A DNA stretch of 64,000 bases from DATAJX01 sp964601735. Lineage in GTDB: Bacteria > Pseudomonadota > Alphaproteobacteria > UBA2136 > UBA6156. How positions within the stretch are numbered: the first letter of the stretch is position 1; each line of letters opens with the position of its first letter. The notes below the pieces were generated by a model. It had not been told where the DNA came from. It saw nothing but the letters and a program-made list of their open reading frames with translations, and ran no database searches. Positions 52,013-64,000 of the stretch are shown here, piece by piece. The position numbers were made by a program, and so were the translations under genes. Location: the NCBI GenBank assembly GCA_964601735.1, contig CAZROO010000007.1, positions 1 through 64,000 of the forward strand, read 5' to 3'.

Positions 52013-52723
52013 TTATTCGCAGATATAGATGTCATAGTGACTGAACCCGCTTGCGCCCCATTGCGCACTAAAACCACCGGGACAGGAACAGCCGCCAGTT
52101 TCCGGGTTGGCGCGGCCGCACCAGCCGTCAGTGTTCCATGTAAATGTCCCGCCGAAGCCGCGCCGGGAGCATCCTGTTGCAGATGTGCAAAGCGGCCCGT
52201 TGGAATAAACGCCGTAAACTGAGCCCGCACCGTATACGCCATACTGGGTCCCCTGAAAAACGCCACCCCAGCTGTTGGTGCTATTACCATACACGCCGTA
52301 GTTTGCGGTGCTGATGCCGTAAACCCCCACGCCCCCGTTACCTTGGCCATACACGCCATAACCGTAAGTCGGGTTGGTATTGGTAAACCGCCCCATAAAA
52401 TCACTGGCTCGGCTACCTGAGACGTAGAGCCCGCTGTTATTGGTAGCCGTGTAATCGTAATCCGGCATTCCCACGCAGCCGTTGGCGTCCTTCTTCGGGT
52501 CGCTCGGCGCATAGAATTTGCGGATGCTGTTGCAGTAGACGATGCCGGTGATCTGCGCCTGCAACGCCGCGATGCTGGTATCGACCTTGCTGTTGATGGC
52601 TCCCACCACGGCTTGAGAAGCCTGGCTACCGGTGGTGGCGGCTTCCAGTGCATAGGTTTGACCAGCGACGGCGCCAGCGGCCAGTGTGGCAAGAATAGCC
52701 AACTGTAAAGGAATGTGCTTCAT
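52013..52723 (-). CDS. Secreted protein, paralogue of the 51024 gene without S74 domain
   Basis: 236 aa. The N-terminal half matches the neighbouring S74 protein nearly residue for residue: the same signal peptide (MKHIPLQLAILATLAAGAVA), coiled coil and two-Cys module (YCNSIRKFYAPSDPKKD). The C-terminal half differs: YGVYG repeats (GYGVYGQGN, GVYGISTANYGVYGNS, GTQYGVYGAGSVYGVYSNG) and a Cys-rich end (CSRRGFGG, CGRANPETGGCSC, YICE). It looks like a tail-fiber-type stem whose chaperone has been exchanged or lost. 125 bases separate it from the downstream paralogue. Confidence 0.8.
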   Translation of the reverse strand: MKHIPLQLAILATLAAGAVAGQTYALEAATTGSQASQAVVGAINSKVDTSIAALQAQITGIVYCNSIRKFYAPSDPKKDANGCVGMPDYDYTATNNSGLYVSGSRASDFMGRFTNTNPTYGYGVYGQGNGGVGVYGISTANYGVYGNSTNSWGGVFQGTQYGVYGAGSVYGVYSNGPLCTSATGCSRRGFGGTFTWNTDGWCGRANPETGGCSCPGGFSAQWGASGFSHYDIYICE

Positions 52724-52828
52724 GGGTTATTATGAAAGCCCGGTTAGCGGTTCCTGACAAAGGCCTGCCGCTTAAACGGTAGGGGCGATGTGATAAAAAA
52801 ACAGACCGGCTGGCCGCCAAGCCTAGGG

Positions 52829-53410
52829 CTATTTTGAAGACTGGGACGGCAGGAAAATAACGGCGGCGGTGGTTTTGCCGCTGTCCACCGTTTCATCCAT
52901 GAGAATCTGCACACCCTGCTTGGGTTTGATCATGGCGGGAGATTGGGGGATTTCCTGGTAAGGAGGCGGGGCCATGTACACGCGGGTGCCGTCGTTGCAG
53001 GCCGGGGCCTTCTGGTTGAACTCCTGCATTTGCTGGGAAAACTCTTCGACAGGTTTTTGCTTGCCCCAGCTTATGATGCGTGTGCCGGAGATGATGGTGA
53101 TGGACTGCGAGGTGGTTTTGCCGGTTTCTACCACAATGCTGCGGCGGTCGGGGCTGATGCTTTTGATTCTGCCGAAAACGGGCAGCGAAATACTGGGCGT
53201 ATAATGCGGAATGGCGTCGCATTCGGCCTGGGGAAGCTGGATTTGTGGCTTTGGCAACTTGTACTGGGATAGGGTTGTTTGTTCCTGCCGATGGGCTTCC
53301 TGCCTGTCCTGTTTGATTTGCAGGCGTTCCCAGACGTTGGTTGCGGCGTAAACCAGGGCCGCCAGCAGGATAAGCAGCGAAGGGCCGAAGCGCAGCAGGT
53401 GGTTTTTCAT
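52829..53410 (-). CDS. Hypothetical membrane-anchored protein, 193 aa
   Basis: Not recognised. An N-terminal signal anchor (FGPSLLILLAALVYAATNVW) is followed by a basic helix (ERLQIKQDRQEAHRQEQ), a Pro/Gln stretch with Cys (LPKPQIQLPQAECD), and a beta-rich domain (SIVVETGKTTSQSITIISGTRIISW, cut) ending in VDSGKTTAAVIFLP. The recurring TGKTT/SGKTT is not a Walker motif. TATACT lies six bases before the ATG and no Shine-Dalgarno site is seen. It is upstream of the secreted paralogues on the same strand. Confidence 0.65.
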   Translation of the reverse strand: MKNHLLRFGPSLLILLAALVYAATNVWERLQIKQDRQEAHRQEQTTLSQYKLPKPQIQLPQAECDAIPHYTPSISLPVFGRIKSISPDRRSIVVETGKTTSQSITIISGTRIISWGKQKPVEEFSQQMQEFNQKAPACNDGTRVYMAPPPYQEIPQSPAMIKPKQGVQILMDETVDSGKTTAAVIFLPSQSSK

Positions 53411-53510
53411 GCGCGAAGTATACCAAGTCTGGCGGCTGCCCGCGCCGGGGTTAAAGTTTGCGGGTAGGCGGGCGTGCCACCAATGCCACAAATGCTTATG
53501 GATAAAGGGC

Positions 53511-53539
53511 TTGACCCACCCCGTAACCCCGCCTATATA
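53511..53539 (+). promoter_or_regulatory. Sigma-70 promoter of rplJ-rplL
   Basis: TTGACC (53511-53516), a spacer of exactly 17 bases, TATATA (53534-53539). Close to consensus. The predicted transcript has a leader of about 205 bases before rplJ. Confidence 0.8.
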
Positions 53540-53570
53540 CCGGCCATCTGCCGAAGAAAGCCGGGCTTTC

Positions 53571-53605
53571 CAGGTGACAGGGAACAGGATGACAGGTAAC
53601 AGGTC
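53571..53605 (+). repeat. Heptamer-periodic repeat in the rplJ leader (family member 4)
   Basis: Reads AGGTGAC, AGGGAAC, AGGATGAC, AGGTAAC, AGG. A single arm without its inverted partner. It lies between the rplJ promoter and the L10-leader-like region, so it is transcribed. It shares GGTGACAGGGAACAGG with the element in mutL. Confidence 0.7.
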
Positions 53606-53617
53606 TTTCTCACCCCG

Positions 53618-53750
53618 TCCCGCGAGAGTTAATCGAGAGCATTGCTCCGCCCAGCCGAGGTTCAGGACGGAAGTCCTCCTTATCAAGCAGAGCTTAAAGG
53701 CTGACCCACAAGGGGTGGGGTGGCTGTTATTAACCAACGGAAACGAACCC
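53618..53750 (+). ncRNA. L10-leader-like regulatory RNA before rplJ
   Basis: The region has the layout of the ribosomal L10 leader: GAGTTAATCGAGAGCATTGCTC, then GTTCAGGACGGAAGTCCTCC (a stem with AGGAC / GTCCT), and later a GACCCACAAGGGGTGGGGT segment before the ATG. In other bacteria L10 (with L7/L12) binds such a leader to repress its own operon. The assignment rests on position and visible stems only. Confidence 0.5.
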
Positions 53751-54335
53751 ATGGATCGTACCCAAAAACAAGCGTTCGTGACGGAACTCAATGCCGGCCT
53801 CAAGGCTTCCAGCGCCCTGCTGGTGGCCCAGTACCGCGGCCTGACCGTGAAGGAGCTGACCCAGCTCCGCCGCGACATGGCCAAGGTTGAAGGCAAGGTG
53901 CAGGTTGCTAAAAACCGCCTGGCCAAGCTGGCCTTCAAGGGCACGCCGTTTGAGGCCAATACCGAGCTGATGAAGGGCCCGACCCTTCTGGCCTACAGCG
54001 CCGATATGCTGACTGCCAGCAAGGTGGCCCAAGGCTTTGCCGACAAGAACGACAAGCTGGTCATTCTGGGCGGCATGATGGACGGCAAGGCCCAAACGCC
54101 CGCCGACATCAAGACCTTGGCCAAACTGCCGAGCCTCAATGAGCTGCGCGGCAAACTGGTTGGCCTGTTGCAAGCCCCCGGTGCCCAACTGGCGCGTGTT
54201 GCCAAGGCCTATGCCGATAAGGGCGGCGCTACTGCTGAAGCTGTGGCTCCTGCCGCTGCCGAAGCGCCTGCCGCTGAAGCTGCCGCCCCGGCTGCTGAAG
54301 CCCCGGCTGCTCCCGTCGAAACGCCTAACGCTTAA
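53751..54335 (+). CDS. rplJ: 50S ribosomal protein uL10
   Basis: 194 aa; typical L10 is ~165-175. MDRTQKQAFVTELNAGLKASSALLVAQYRGLTVKELTQLR (cut: LVAQYRGLTVKELTQLRRDM) and VAKNRLAKLAF are conserved, as is the C-terminal helix that carries the L7/L12 dimers. The last ~35 residues are an Ala/Pro/Glu-rich tail (EAPAAEAAAPAAEAPAAP) beyond the normal end. rplL follows after 23 bases. Confidence 0.97.
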   Translation: MDRTQKQAFVTELNAGLKASSALLVAQYRGLTVKELTQLRRDMAKVEGKVQVAKNRLAKLAFKGTPFEANTELMKGPTLLAYSADMLTASKVAQGFADKNDKLVILGGMMDGKAQTPADIKTLAKLPSLNELRGKLVGLLQAPGAQLARVAKAYADKGGATAEAVAPAAAEAPAAEAAAPAAEAPAAPVETPNA

Positions 54336-54358
54336 CTCTCAAACCAAAGGATAGAAAT

Positions 54359-54721
54359 ATGTCTGACCTGAACCAAATCGTTGAAACCCTCAGCAAACTG
54401 ACCGTGATGGAAGCCGCTGAACTCAGCAAAATGCTGGAAGAAAAATGGGGTGTGAGCGCCGCCGCCCCGGTGGCCGCCGCCGCTGCTGCCGGCCCGGCTG
54501 CCGAAGCTCAAACCGAGTTCACCGTGCACCTGACCGCCGCTGGCGACAAGAAGATCGACGTGATCAAGGCCGTGCGCGAAATCACCGGCCTGGGCCTGAA
54601 GGAAGCCAAGGACATGGTCGATGGCGCCCCGCAAGTCGTGAAGGAAGGCGTTGCCAAGAAGGACGCCGAAGAAATGAAGAAAAAGCTCGAAACGGCTGGT
54701 GCCAAAGTCGAACTGAAGTAA
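54359..54721 (+). CDS. rplL: 50S ribosomal protein bL12 (L7/L12)
   Basis: 120 aa. The N-terminal dimerisation helix (LNQIVETLSKLTVMEAAEL), an Ala-rich hinge (APVAAAAAAGPAAEA) and the factor-binding C-terminal domain (KIDVIKAVREITGLGLKEAKDMVD) are all standard. AAAGGAT precedes the ATG. The terminator at 54741 ends the rplJ-rplL unit. Confidence 0.98.
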   Translation: MSDLNQIVETLSKLTVMEAAELSKMLEEKWGVSAAAPVAAAAAAGPAAEAQTEFTVHLTAAGDKKIDVIKAVREITGLGLKEAKDMVDGAPQVVKEGVAKKDAEEMKKKLETAGAKVELK

Positions 54722-54740
54722 TTACTTCTATCTTCATTCA

Positions 54741-54770
54741 AACAAGGCCCGAGAGGGCCTTGTTTTTTTA
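54741..54770 (+). terminator. rplJ-rplL terminator
   Basis: AACAAGGCCC-GAGA-GGGCCTTGTT followed by TTTTT. Confidence 0.85.
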
Positions 54771-54819
54771 TGGGGCGGGCCCATTTTAGGGCCACCTCAG
54801 TTCAATCTGGAGCAATCTT

Positions 54820-55149
54820 ATGCTGGCTTTTCTCTATGAACATGGCGGTGAGATCTTCTTTGGCACTTTTATATTGCTCACCCTCATCATTGTCCTGAAA
54901 CCGCGTTCCCGTCGCGGCCTGCGTAACGGCGAATTGCCTCCGGTACGCTATCCGTCTCAACGGGTAGCCAGGGAAGAGGATGTCATTCCTCCGCCGAACT
55001 TCCGTATTCTGGAAGGGGCGCCCCTGCCGTTGAAACCACGGCCGAGGGGGGCTCCTTCGATGACCACGTGGGCGAGAGGACTCTGCCCCTACGAGCCGGA
55101 AAGGGGCGATGAGCCAGACAAAGGTATCAGGCCCGATACCGGCGAATAA
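54820..55149 (+). CDS. Hypothetical single-pass membrane protein, 109 aa
   Basis: Not recognised. GGAG seven bases before the ATG. A short N-terminus, one membrane helix (IFFGTFILLTLIIVL, residues ~12-27), then a basic, proline-rich cytoplasmic tail (PRSRRGLRNGELPPVRYP ... GAPLPLKPRPRGAP). Followed by its own terminator. Ends with an acidic stretch (EPERGDEPDKG). Confidence 0.6.
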   Translation: MLAFLYEHGGEIFFGTFILLTLIIVLKPRSRRGLRNGELPPVRYPSQRVAREEDVIPPPNFRILEGAPLPLKPRPRGAPSMTTWARGLCPYEPERGDEPDKGIRPDTGE

Positions 55150-55152
55150 TGC

Positions 55153-55196
55153 CAGCCCGCTTCCTAGAAAGGAGGCGGGCTTTGGCTTTTTTATAT
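55153..55196 (+). terminator. Terminator after the 54820 gene
   Basis: AGCCCGC-TTCC-TAGA-AAGGAGGCGGGCT stem followed by TTGGCTTTTTT. The 118 bases on to the deformylase gene hold no other feature I can name. Confidence 0.7.
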
Positions 55197-55314
55197 AGCT
55201 TTTTTATGCTTCGCTCGGCAAATTTCGGCCTCGTAGATACTAGTCTCATCGAGCCGCCTATTCTGGGAGCTCAAACGTTTTCTCAAATTCTCAAACTCCG
55301 GGGGGAGGACGGCC

Positions 55315-55875
55315 ATGGCCGTTTTGACTATTGATATGGTGCCTCAACACCAACATCTGCTCCGACGGGTCAGTCAACCGGCGCGCAATGACCGCGCCAC
55401 TTACGACCTCGTCACCAATATGTTTGATACTCTCTACAGTCTCAATATCGGCAGGGGTCTTTCAGCCATCCAGGTGGGTGTGCCGGAAAGGGTGTTTGTC
55501 ATGGACGCAGGCCGCCGGGCCAAGAACATGGGTTACGAAGCCCGTGCCCTTATCAATCCGGTCATCCTGTACCGGTCAAAACGTCATATTTTGACTGAAG
55601 AAGAAGGCTGCCTGTCGATTCCCAAAACGTGCGAAAAAGGAGGGCAGTTGCCGGTGCCGCGGTCGGGCTGGGTGGTTATTCGTTACACCGTACCCCTCAT
55701 TGCCATGGGGAGAGTGTTCATTGGCGGCGAAACCGTTGAAAAGCATTTCAGCGGCCTTGAAGCCCGCATCATCCAGCACGAGATGGACCATCTCGACGGC
55801 AAGTTGATTACCGACTATTTGCCTACCGCCAGTTCCCGGCCGGATGTGCCTATCAGGCTTTTGGCGGCGGAGTAA
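55315..55875 (+). CDS. def: Peptide deformylase
   Basis: 186 aa. Removes the formyl group from nascent proteins. The three metal-enzyme motifs are present: GRGLSAIQVG (usual GxGLAAPQxG), EEGCLSIP with the metal Cys, and QHEMDHLDG with the HExxH site. Motif 1 differs from the canonical form (S and I replacing A and P), so it may be a second, divergent deformylase. AGGACGG lies before the ATG. It sits alone between terminators, unlike the usual def-fmt pair. Confidence 0.9.
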   Translation: MAVLTIDMVPQHQHLLRRVSQPARNDRATYDLVTNMFDTLYSLNIGRGLSAIQVGVPERVFVMDAGRRAKNMGYEARALINPVILYRSKRHILTEEEGCLSIPKTCEKGGQLPVPRSGWVVIRYTVPLIAMGRVFIGGETVEKHFSGLEARIIQHEMDHLDGKLITDYLPTASSRPDVPIRLLAAE

Positions 55876-55893
55876 AATCCGCCGCCGATGGAC

Positions 55894-55921
55894 AAAACCC
55901 GCCATGTGGCGGGTTTTGTTG
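55894..55921 (+). terminator. Deformylase gene terminator
   Basis: AAAACCCGCC-ATGT-GGCGGGTTTT followed by GTTGTTTTT. Confidence 0.8.
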
Positions 55922-56040
55922 TTTTTCAGATACATAAAGCGGCATATTTCAGTATTTACAGCTTTAAAATGCTGGCGGGCAGGCGTTTACTTGGGTGGTT
56001 ACAACGCCTGTGCTCCCGGCCAGGCATGGAGGAACACCCC

Positions 56041-56187
56041 ATGTCCCGCTTTTTCTCAATATCCTACTGGATTGACAGGTTTGCTTCCACACCATCTCCG
56101 TCGCCTATCGTTGACTGGCTGATTGTCGATCATGATGCCCGGGAGGCCCGCTTTGCCCGTCGGCGAACCGCACTTCCCCCTACCTGA
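56041..56187 (+). CDS. Small hypothetical protein, 48 aa
   Basis: MSRFFSISYWIDRFASTPSP followed by a short helix and a basic end (REARFARRRTAL). Not recognised. It is called because GGAGGAA sits at ideal distance before the ATG and a terminator follows directly; the larger frame upstream (ATG 55888) has no ribosome site. The WI/WLIV segments make it weakly hydrophobic. Confidence 0.45.
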   Translation: MSRFFSISYWIDRFASTPSPSPIVDWLIVDHDAREARFARRRTALPPT

Positions 56188-56194
56188 TTTTTGC

Positions 56195-56232
56195 GCCCCC
56201 CTGACTGGCTCCCTGCAAAGGGGGCCTTTTTT
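56195..56232 (+). terminator. Terminator after the 56041 gene
   Basis: GCCCCC ... GGGGGC with an 18-base loop, followed by CTTTTTTG. The long loop makes it weaker than the others in the window. Confidence 0.55.
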
Positions 56233-56310
56233 GTGGCGTGGGGCCTTGTAATCGGTATTGCGGGGCCTATCTCAAACCCGAACCTTAACCGAGGCGACAT
56301 TCATTTGACG

Positions 56311-56357
56311 CCTCCAGGGGCTCCATCTGCTTGCCGCTTTTCATCGACCCCTGGAGG
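56311..56357 (+). promoter_or_regulatory. Perfect hairpin masking the ribosome site of the 56365 gene
   Basis: CCTCCAGGGG (56311-56320) and CCCCTGGAGG (56348-56357) are exact 10-bp inverted repeats with a 27-base loop. The GGAGG of the second arm is the Shine-Dalgarno site, seven bases before the ATG at 56365. The hairpin is followed by TTTTT, so it also resembles a terminator placed just before the start codon. It could act as a translational switch or as an attenuator (inference). Confidence 0.75.
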
Positions 56358-56364
56358 TTTTTAG

Positions 56365-57396
56365 ATGAAGATCTTGACTACTATTTTGTTGTCGTCCCTG
56401 GCCTTGTGCCTGGTCGCCGTTCCTTACGGCGCCCCTGCACAAACCCTGGCCCTGGCCGACACGACATATAATCCGCCAAGCCAAACCCTTCTTTCCACTT
56501 CCCCGAACATTGACGCCTCGATTCATGGGCTGCTCAATGGTTCGTCGGTGATGGAAGTGAAGGCTCTCAATGCCCCGGTTTCCGCCCAAACGGAGCTGAG
56601 CCGGATGCATTGTGTGCGTCACAGCCCCGATTGGTACAAAAAGGGTTGTCAGGCGGTATGGGAGAGGCGGGCCGGCCCGCAATCGCGGCAGGCCCTGACC
56701 TCACCGGCTTACCAGCACGACGTACGGGCGTTCCGCATGGCTTCGGTCAATGCGGACGACGTGACGCTGGGCCTGCCCAAGCGGGGGCCCGGCCCGGCAC
56801 CGGTAGCGTTGCCCGATGTGGGGGCGTTGCCGGTGCCATCTGCCAAGGTTGCTGCCGCTACCCCCGTTCAGCGGGGGCGTGGCGAGGCCAAGGCCGAGGC
56901 TGCCGTCCGTGCGGCGGTGGCGACGCCGGTGCGGCGGATGGTCGAATACGACTATACGCCCCCGGCGTTCAGCCCGGTGGCCTTTGGCGTCGCTCTTGGC
57001 GGTTCCGGTGATATGGTCACCGCGGGCGGCCTGCTCAAGCTGGATGGCCCGGCCTTAACCTTAGGGTGGGGCGGCCCCCGCATAGGGGCGCTGGCGATCG
57101 CCGAGGGCGAGTTCGCCCCCGGCGGCACCCGCGCCAATGTGGACATGTTCGCGACCTTGAGCCAGCCGGTTTGGGGGAAGTTGGGCATGTTGCTTGGCGC
57201 CGGACCTTCGTTCGGCGGCGGTAAAGGCGGTTTTGGTGCCGGTGGCGGCCTGATAGGTGGTTTGGAGTATACCTTCAAGCCCGGCTGGACGGCGCTGGCC
57301 TACGGCAAGGTCACGACCGAATGGTATGACAATGCCTGGCAACCTAAAACGTTTTTTGGCGTTGACATTGCATGGTCGATACCGAATGGCCGCTAA
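56365..57396 (+). CDS. Secreted / outer-membrane protein of unknown function, 343 aa
   Basis: Signal peptide MKILTTILLSSLALCLVAVPYGAPA (cut: LLSSLALCLVAVPYGAPA). The first half is polar, with one Cys pair (HCVRHSPDWYKKGCQAVW) and a Pro/Ala-rich linker. The second half (~205-343) is Gly-rich and beta-stranded (FGVALGGSGDMVTAGGLLKL, MLLGAGPSFGGGKGGFGAGG, AYGKVTTEWYDN) and ends in an aromatic strand (FFGVDIAWSIPNGR), consistent with a small outer-membrane barrel. Not assigned to a family. Translation is probably controlled by the hairpin at 56311-56357. The terminator at 57415 follows. Confidence 0.75.
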   Translation: MKILTTILLSSLALCLVAVPYGAPAQTLALADTTYNPPSQTLLSTSPNIDASIHGLLNGSSVMEVKALNAPVSAQTELSRMHCVRHSPDWYKKGCQAVWERRAGPQSRQALTSPAYQHDVRAFRMASVNADDVTLGLPKRGPGPAPVALPDVGALPVPSAKVAAATPVQRGRGEAKAEAAVRAAVATPVRRMVEYDYTPPAFSPVAFGVALGGSGDMVTAGGLLKLDGPALTLGWGGPRIGALAIAEGEFAPGGTRANVDMFATLSQPVWGKLGMLLGAGPSFGGGKGGFGAGGGLIGGLEYTFKPGWTALAYGKVTTEWYDNAWQPKTFFGVDIAWSIPNGR

Positions 57397-57414
57397 CCCC
57401 CTGTTTTCGAGAAT

Positions 57415-57444
57415 ATCCCCGGCGTTCGCGCCGGGGATTTTTTG
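57415..57444 (+). terminator. Terminator before the rpoB promoter
   Basis: ATCCCCGGCG-TTCG-CGCCGGGGAT followed by TTTTT. It separates rpoBC from upstream transcription. Confidence 0.85.
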
Positions 57445-57529
57445 CGTGTGATGAATGGTGGCTGCCATGCGATTGCCGCGCATCATTTGTGCATCAGCCG
57501 TGCCCCAAAACCCATTGAAATCGCACCGC

Positions 57530-57558
57530 TTGACAGCACTGCTACAACAGCTTAGAAA
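57530..57558 (+). promoter_or_regulatory. Sigma-70 promoter of rpoB-rpoC
   Basis: TTGACA (57530-57535), a spacer of exactly 17 bases, TAGAAA (57553-57558). The transcript would have a leader of ~95 bases, which includes GCAGGGTGCCCTGC (57581-57594), a possible hairpin. Confidence 0.75.
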
Positions 57559-57660
57559 CACATCCGCACCTATGGATTTCAGCAGGGTGCCCTGCCATTT
57601 GCAGGCCCCCGTCTAGGCTTCAGCCAAACGGAATTTTCGTAACAAAACCAGGGGGTTATA

Positions 57661-61986
<4,326 letters not shown>

Positions 61987-62006
61987 GGAACAAGGAGAAC
62001 ATTATT

Positions 62007-64000
<1,994 letters not shown>

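Noticed and set aside
53409..53750. N-terminal extension of L10 back to 53409
   Set aside because: The extra codons cover the promoter, heptamer array and leader stems. Homologous L10 begins at MDRTQKQAF.

Overview
The window looks like a draft scaffold from a GC-rich, motile alphaproteobacterium. Evidence is the flgF-flgG-flgA-flgH order, a MutL that carries the endonuclease motif (so probably no MutH), a phasin, a seven-iron ferredoxin of the FdxA type, and alphaproteobacterial-style rpoB and rpoD. I cannot name the genus. Two runs of exactly 100 N (26024-26123, 29286-29385) are scaffolding gaps, and both fall inside repetitive secreted-protein genes.

Layout. 1-764: end of a ribosomal RNA operon (23S 3' part, 5S, terminator). 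762-7169: potassium uptake (kup), a SIMPL-domain protein and the flagellar rod/L-ring genes. 7399-10440: two cyclic-di-GMP proteins. 10488-20137: housekeeping genes (mutL, a zinc/cation efflux protein, rsmD, an RNA pseudouridine synthase, tadA, a TsaC/Sua5 protein, greA, crcB, dnaG), then rpoD at 20233-22287. 22471-31089: a large minus-strand block of secreted modular repeat proteins with Asp-box repeats, paired-cysteine modules, YadA-like head repeats and an S74 self-cleaving chaperone domain. 31160-35684: folD, an oxidoreductase, a phasin and recJ. 35685-37287: a gene-poor stretch with decayed repeats. 37339-40630: more cyclic-di-GMP genes. 40655-48710: bolA, xth, rpmG, membrane proteins, fdxA, a Wzz/BY-kinase-like protein and small unknowns. 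48936-64000: the rplK-rplA / rplJ-rplL / rpoB-rpoC transcription-translation block. It is interrupted by a 3.3 kb minus-strand island of secreted S74-type proteins and, before rpoB, by a peptide deformylase and secreted proteins.

Most distinctive content. (1) Two separate loci (22.5-31.1 kb and 50.2-53.4 kb) share a secreted, disulfide-containing architecture with S74 auto-processing domains; this is the best candidate for an undescribed surface or appendage system. (2) A family of heptamer-periodic repeats, usually arranged as inverted pairs, sits between genes, inside the mutL reading frame and inside the rplJ 5' untranslated region. (3) A different palindromic repeat is inserted in frame in recJ, and the recJ 3' end is present in three diverged copies. 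(4) A perfect hairpin masks the ribosome binding site of a secreted protein at 56365. Several reading-frame interruptions (flgA, two secreted genes) may be real or may be draft-assembly errors; each is flagged.
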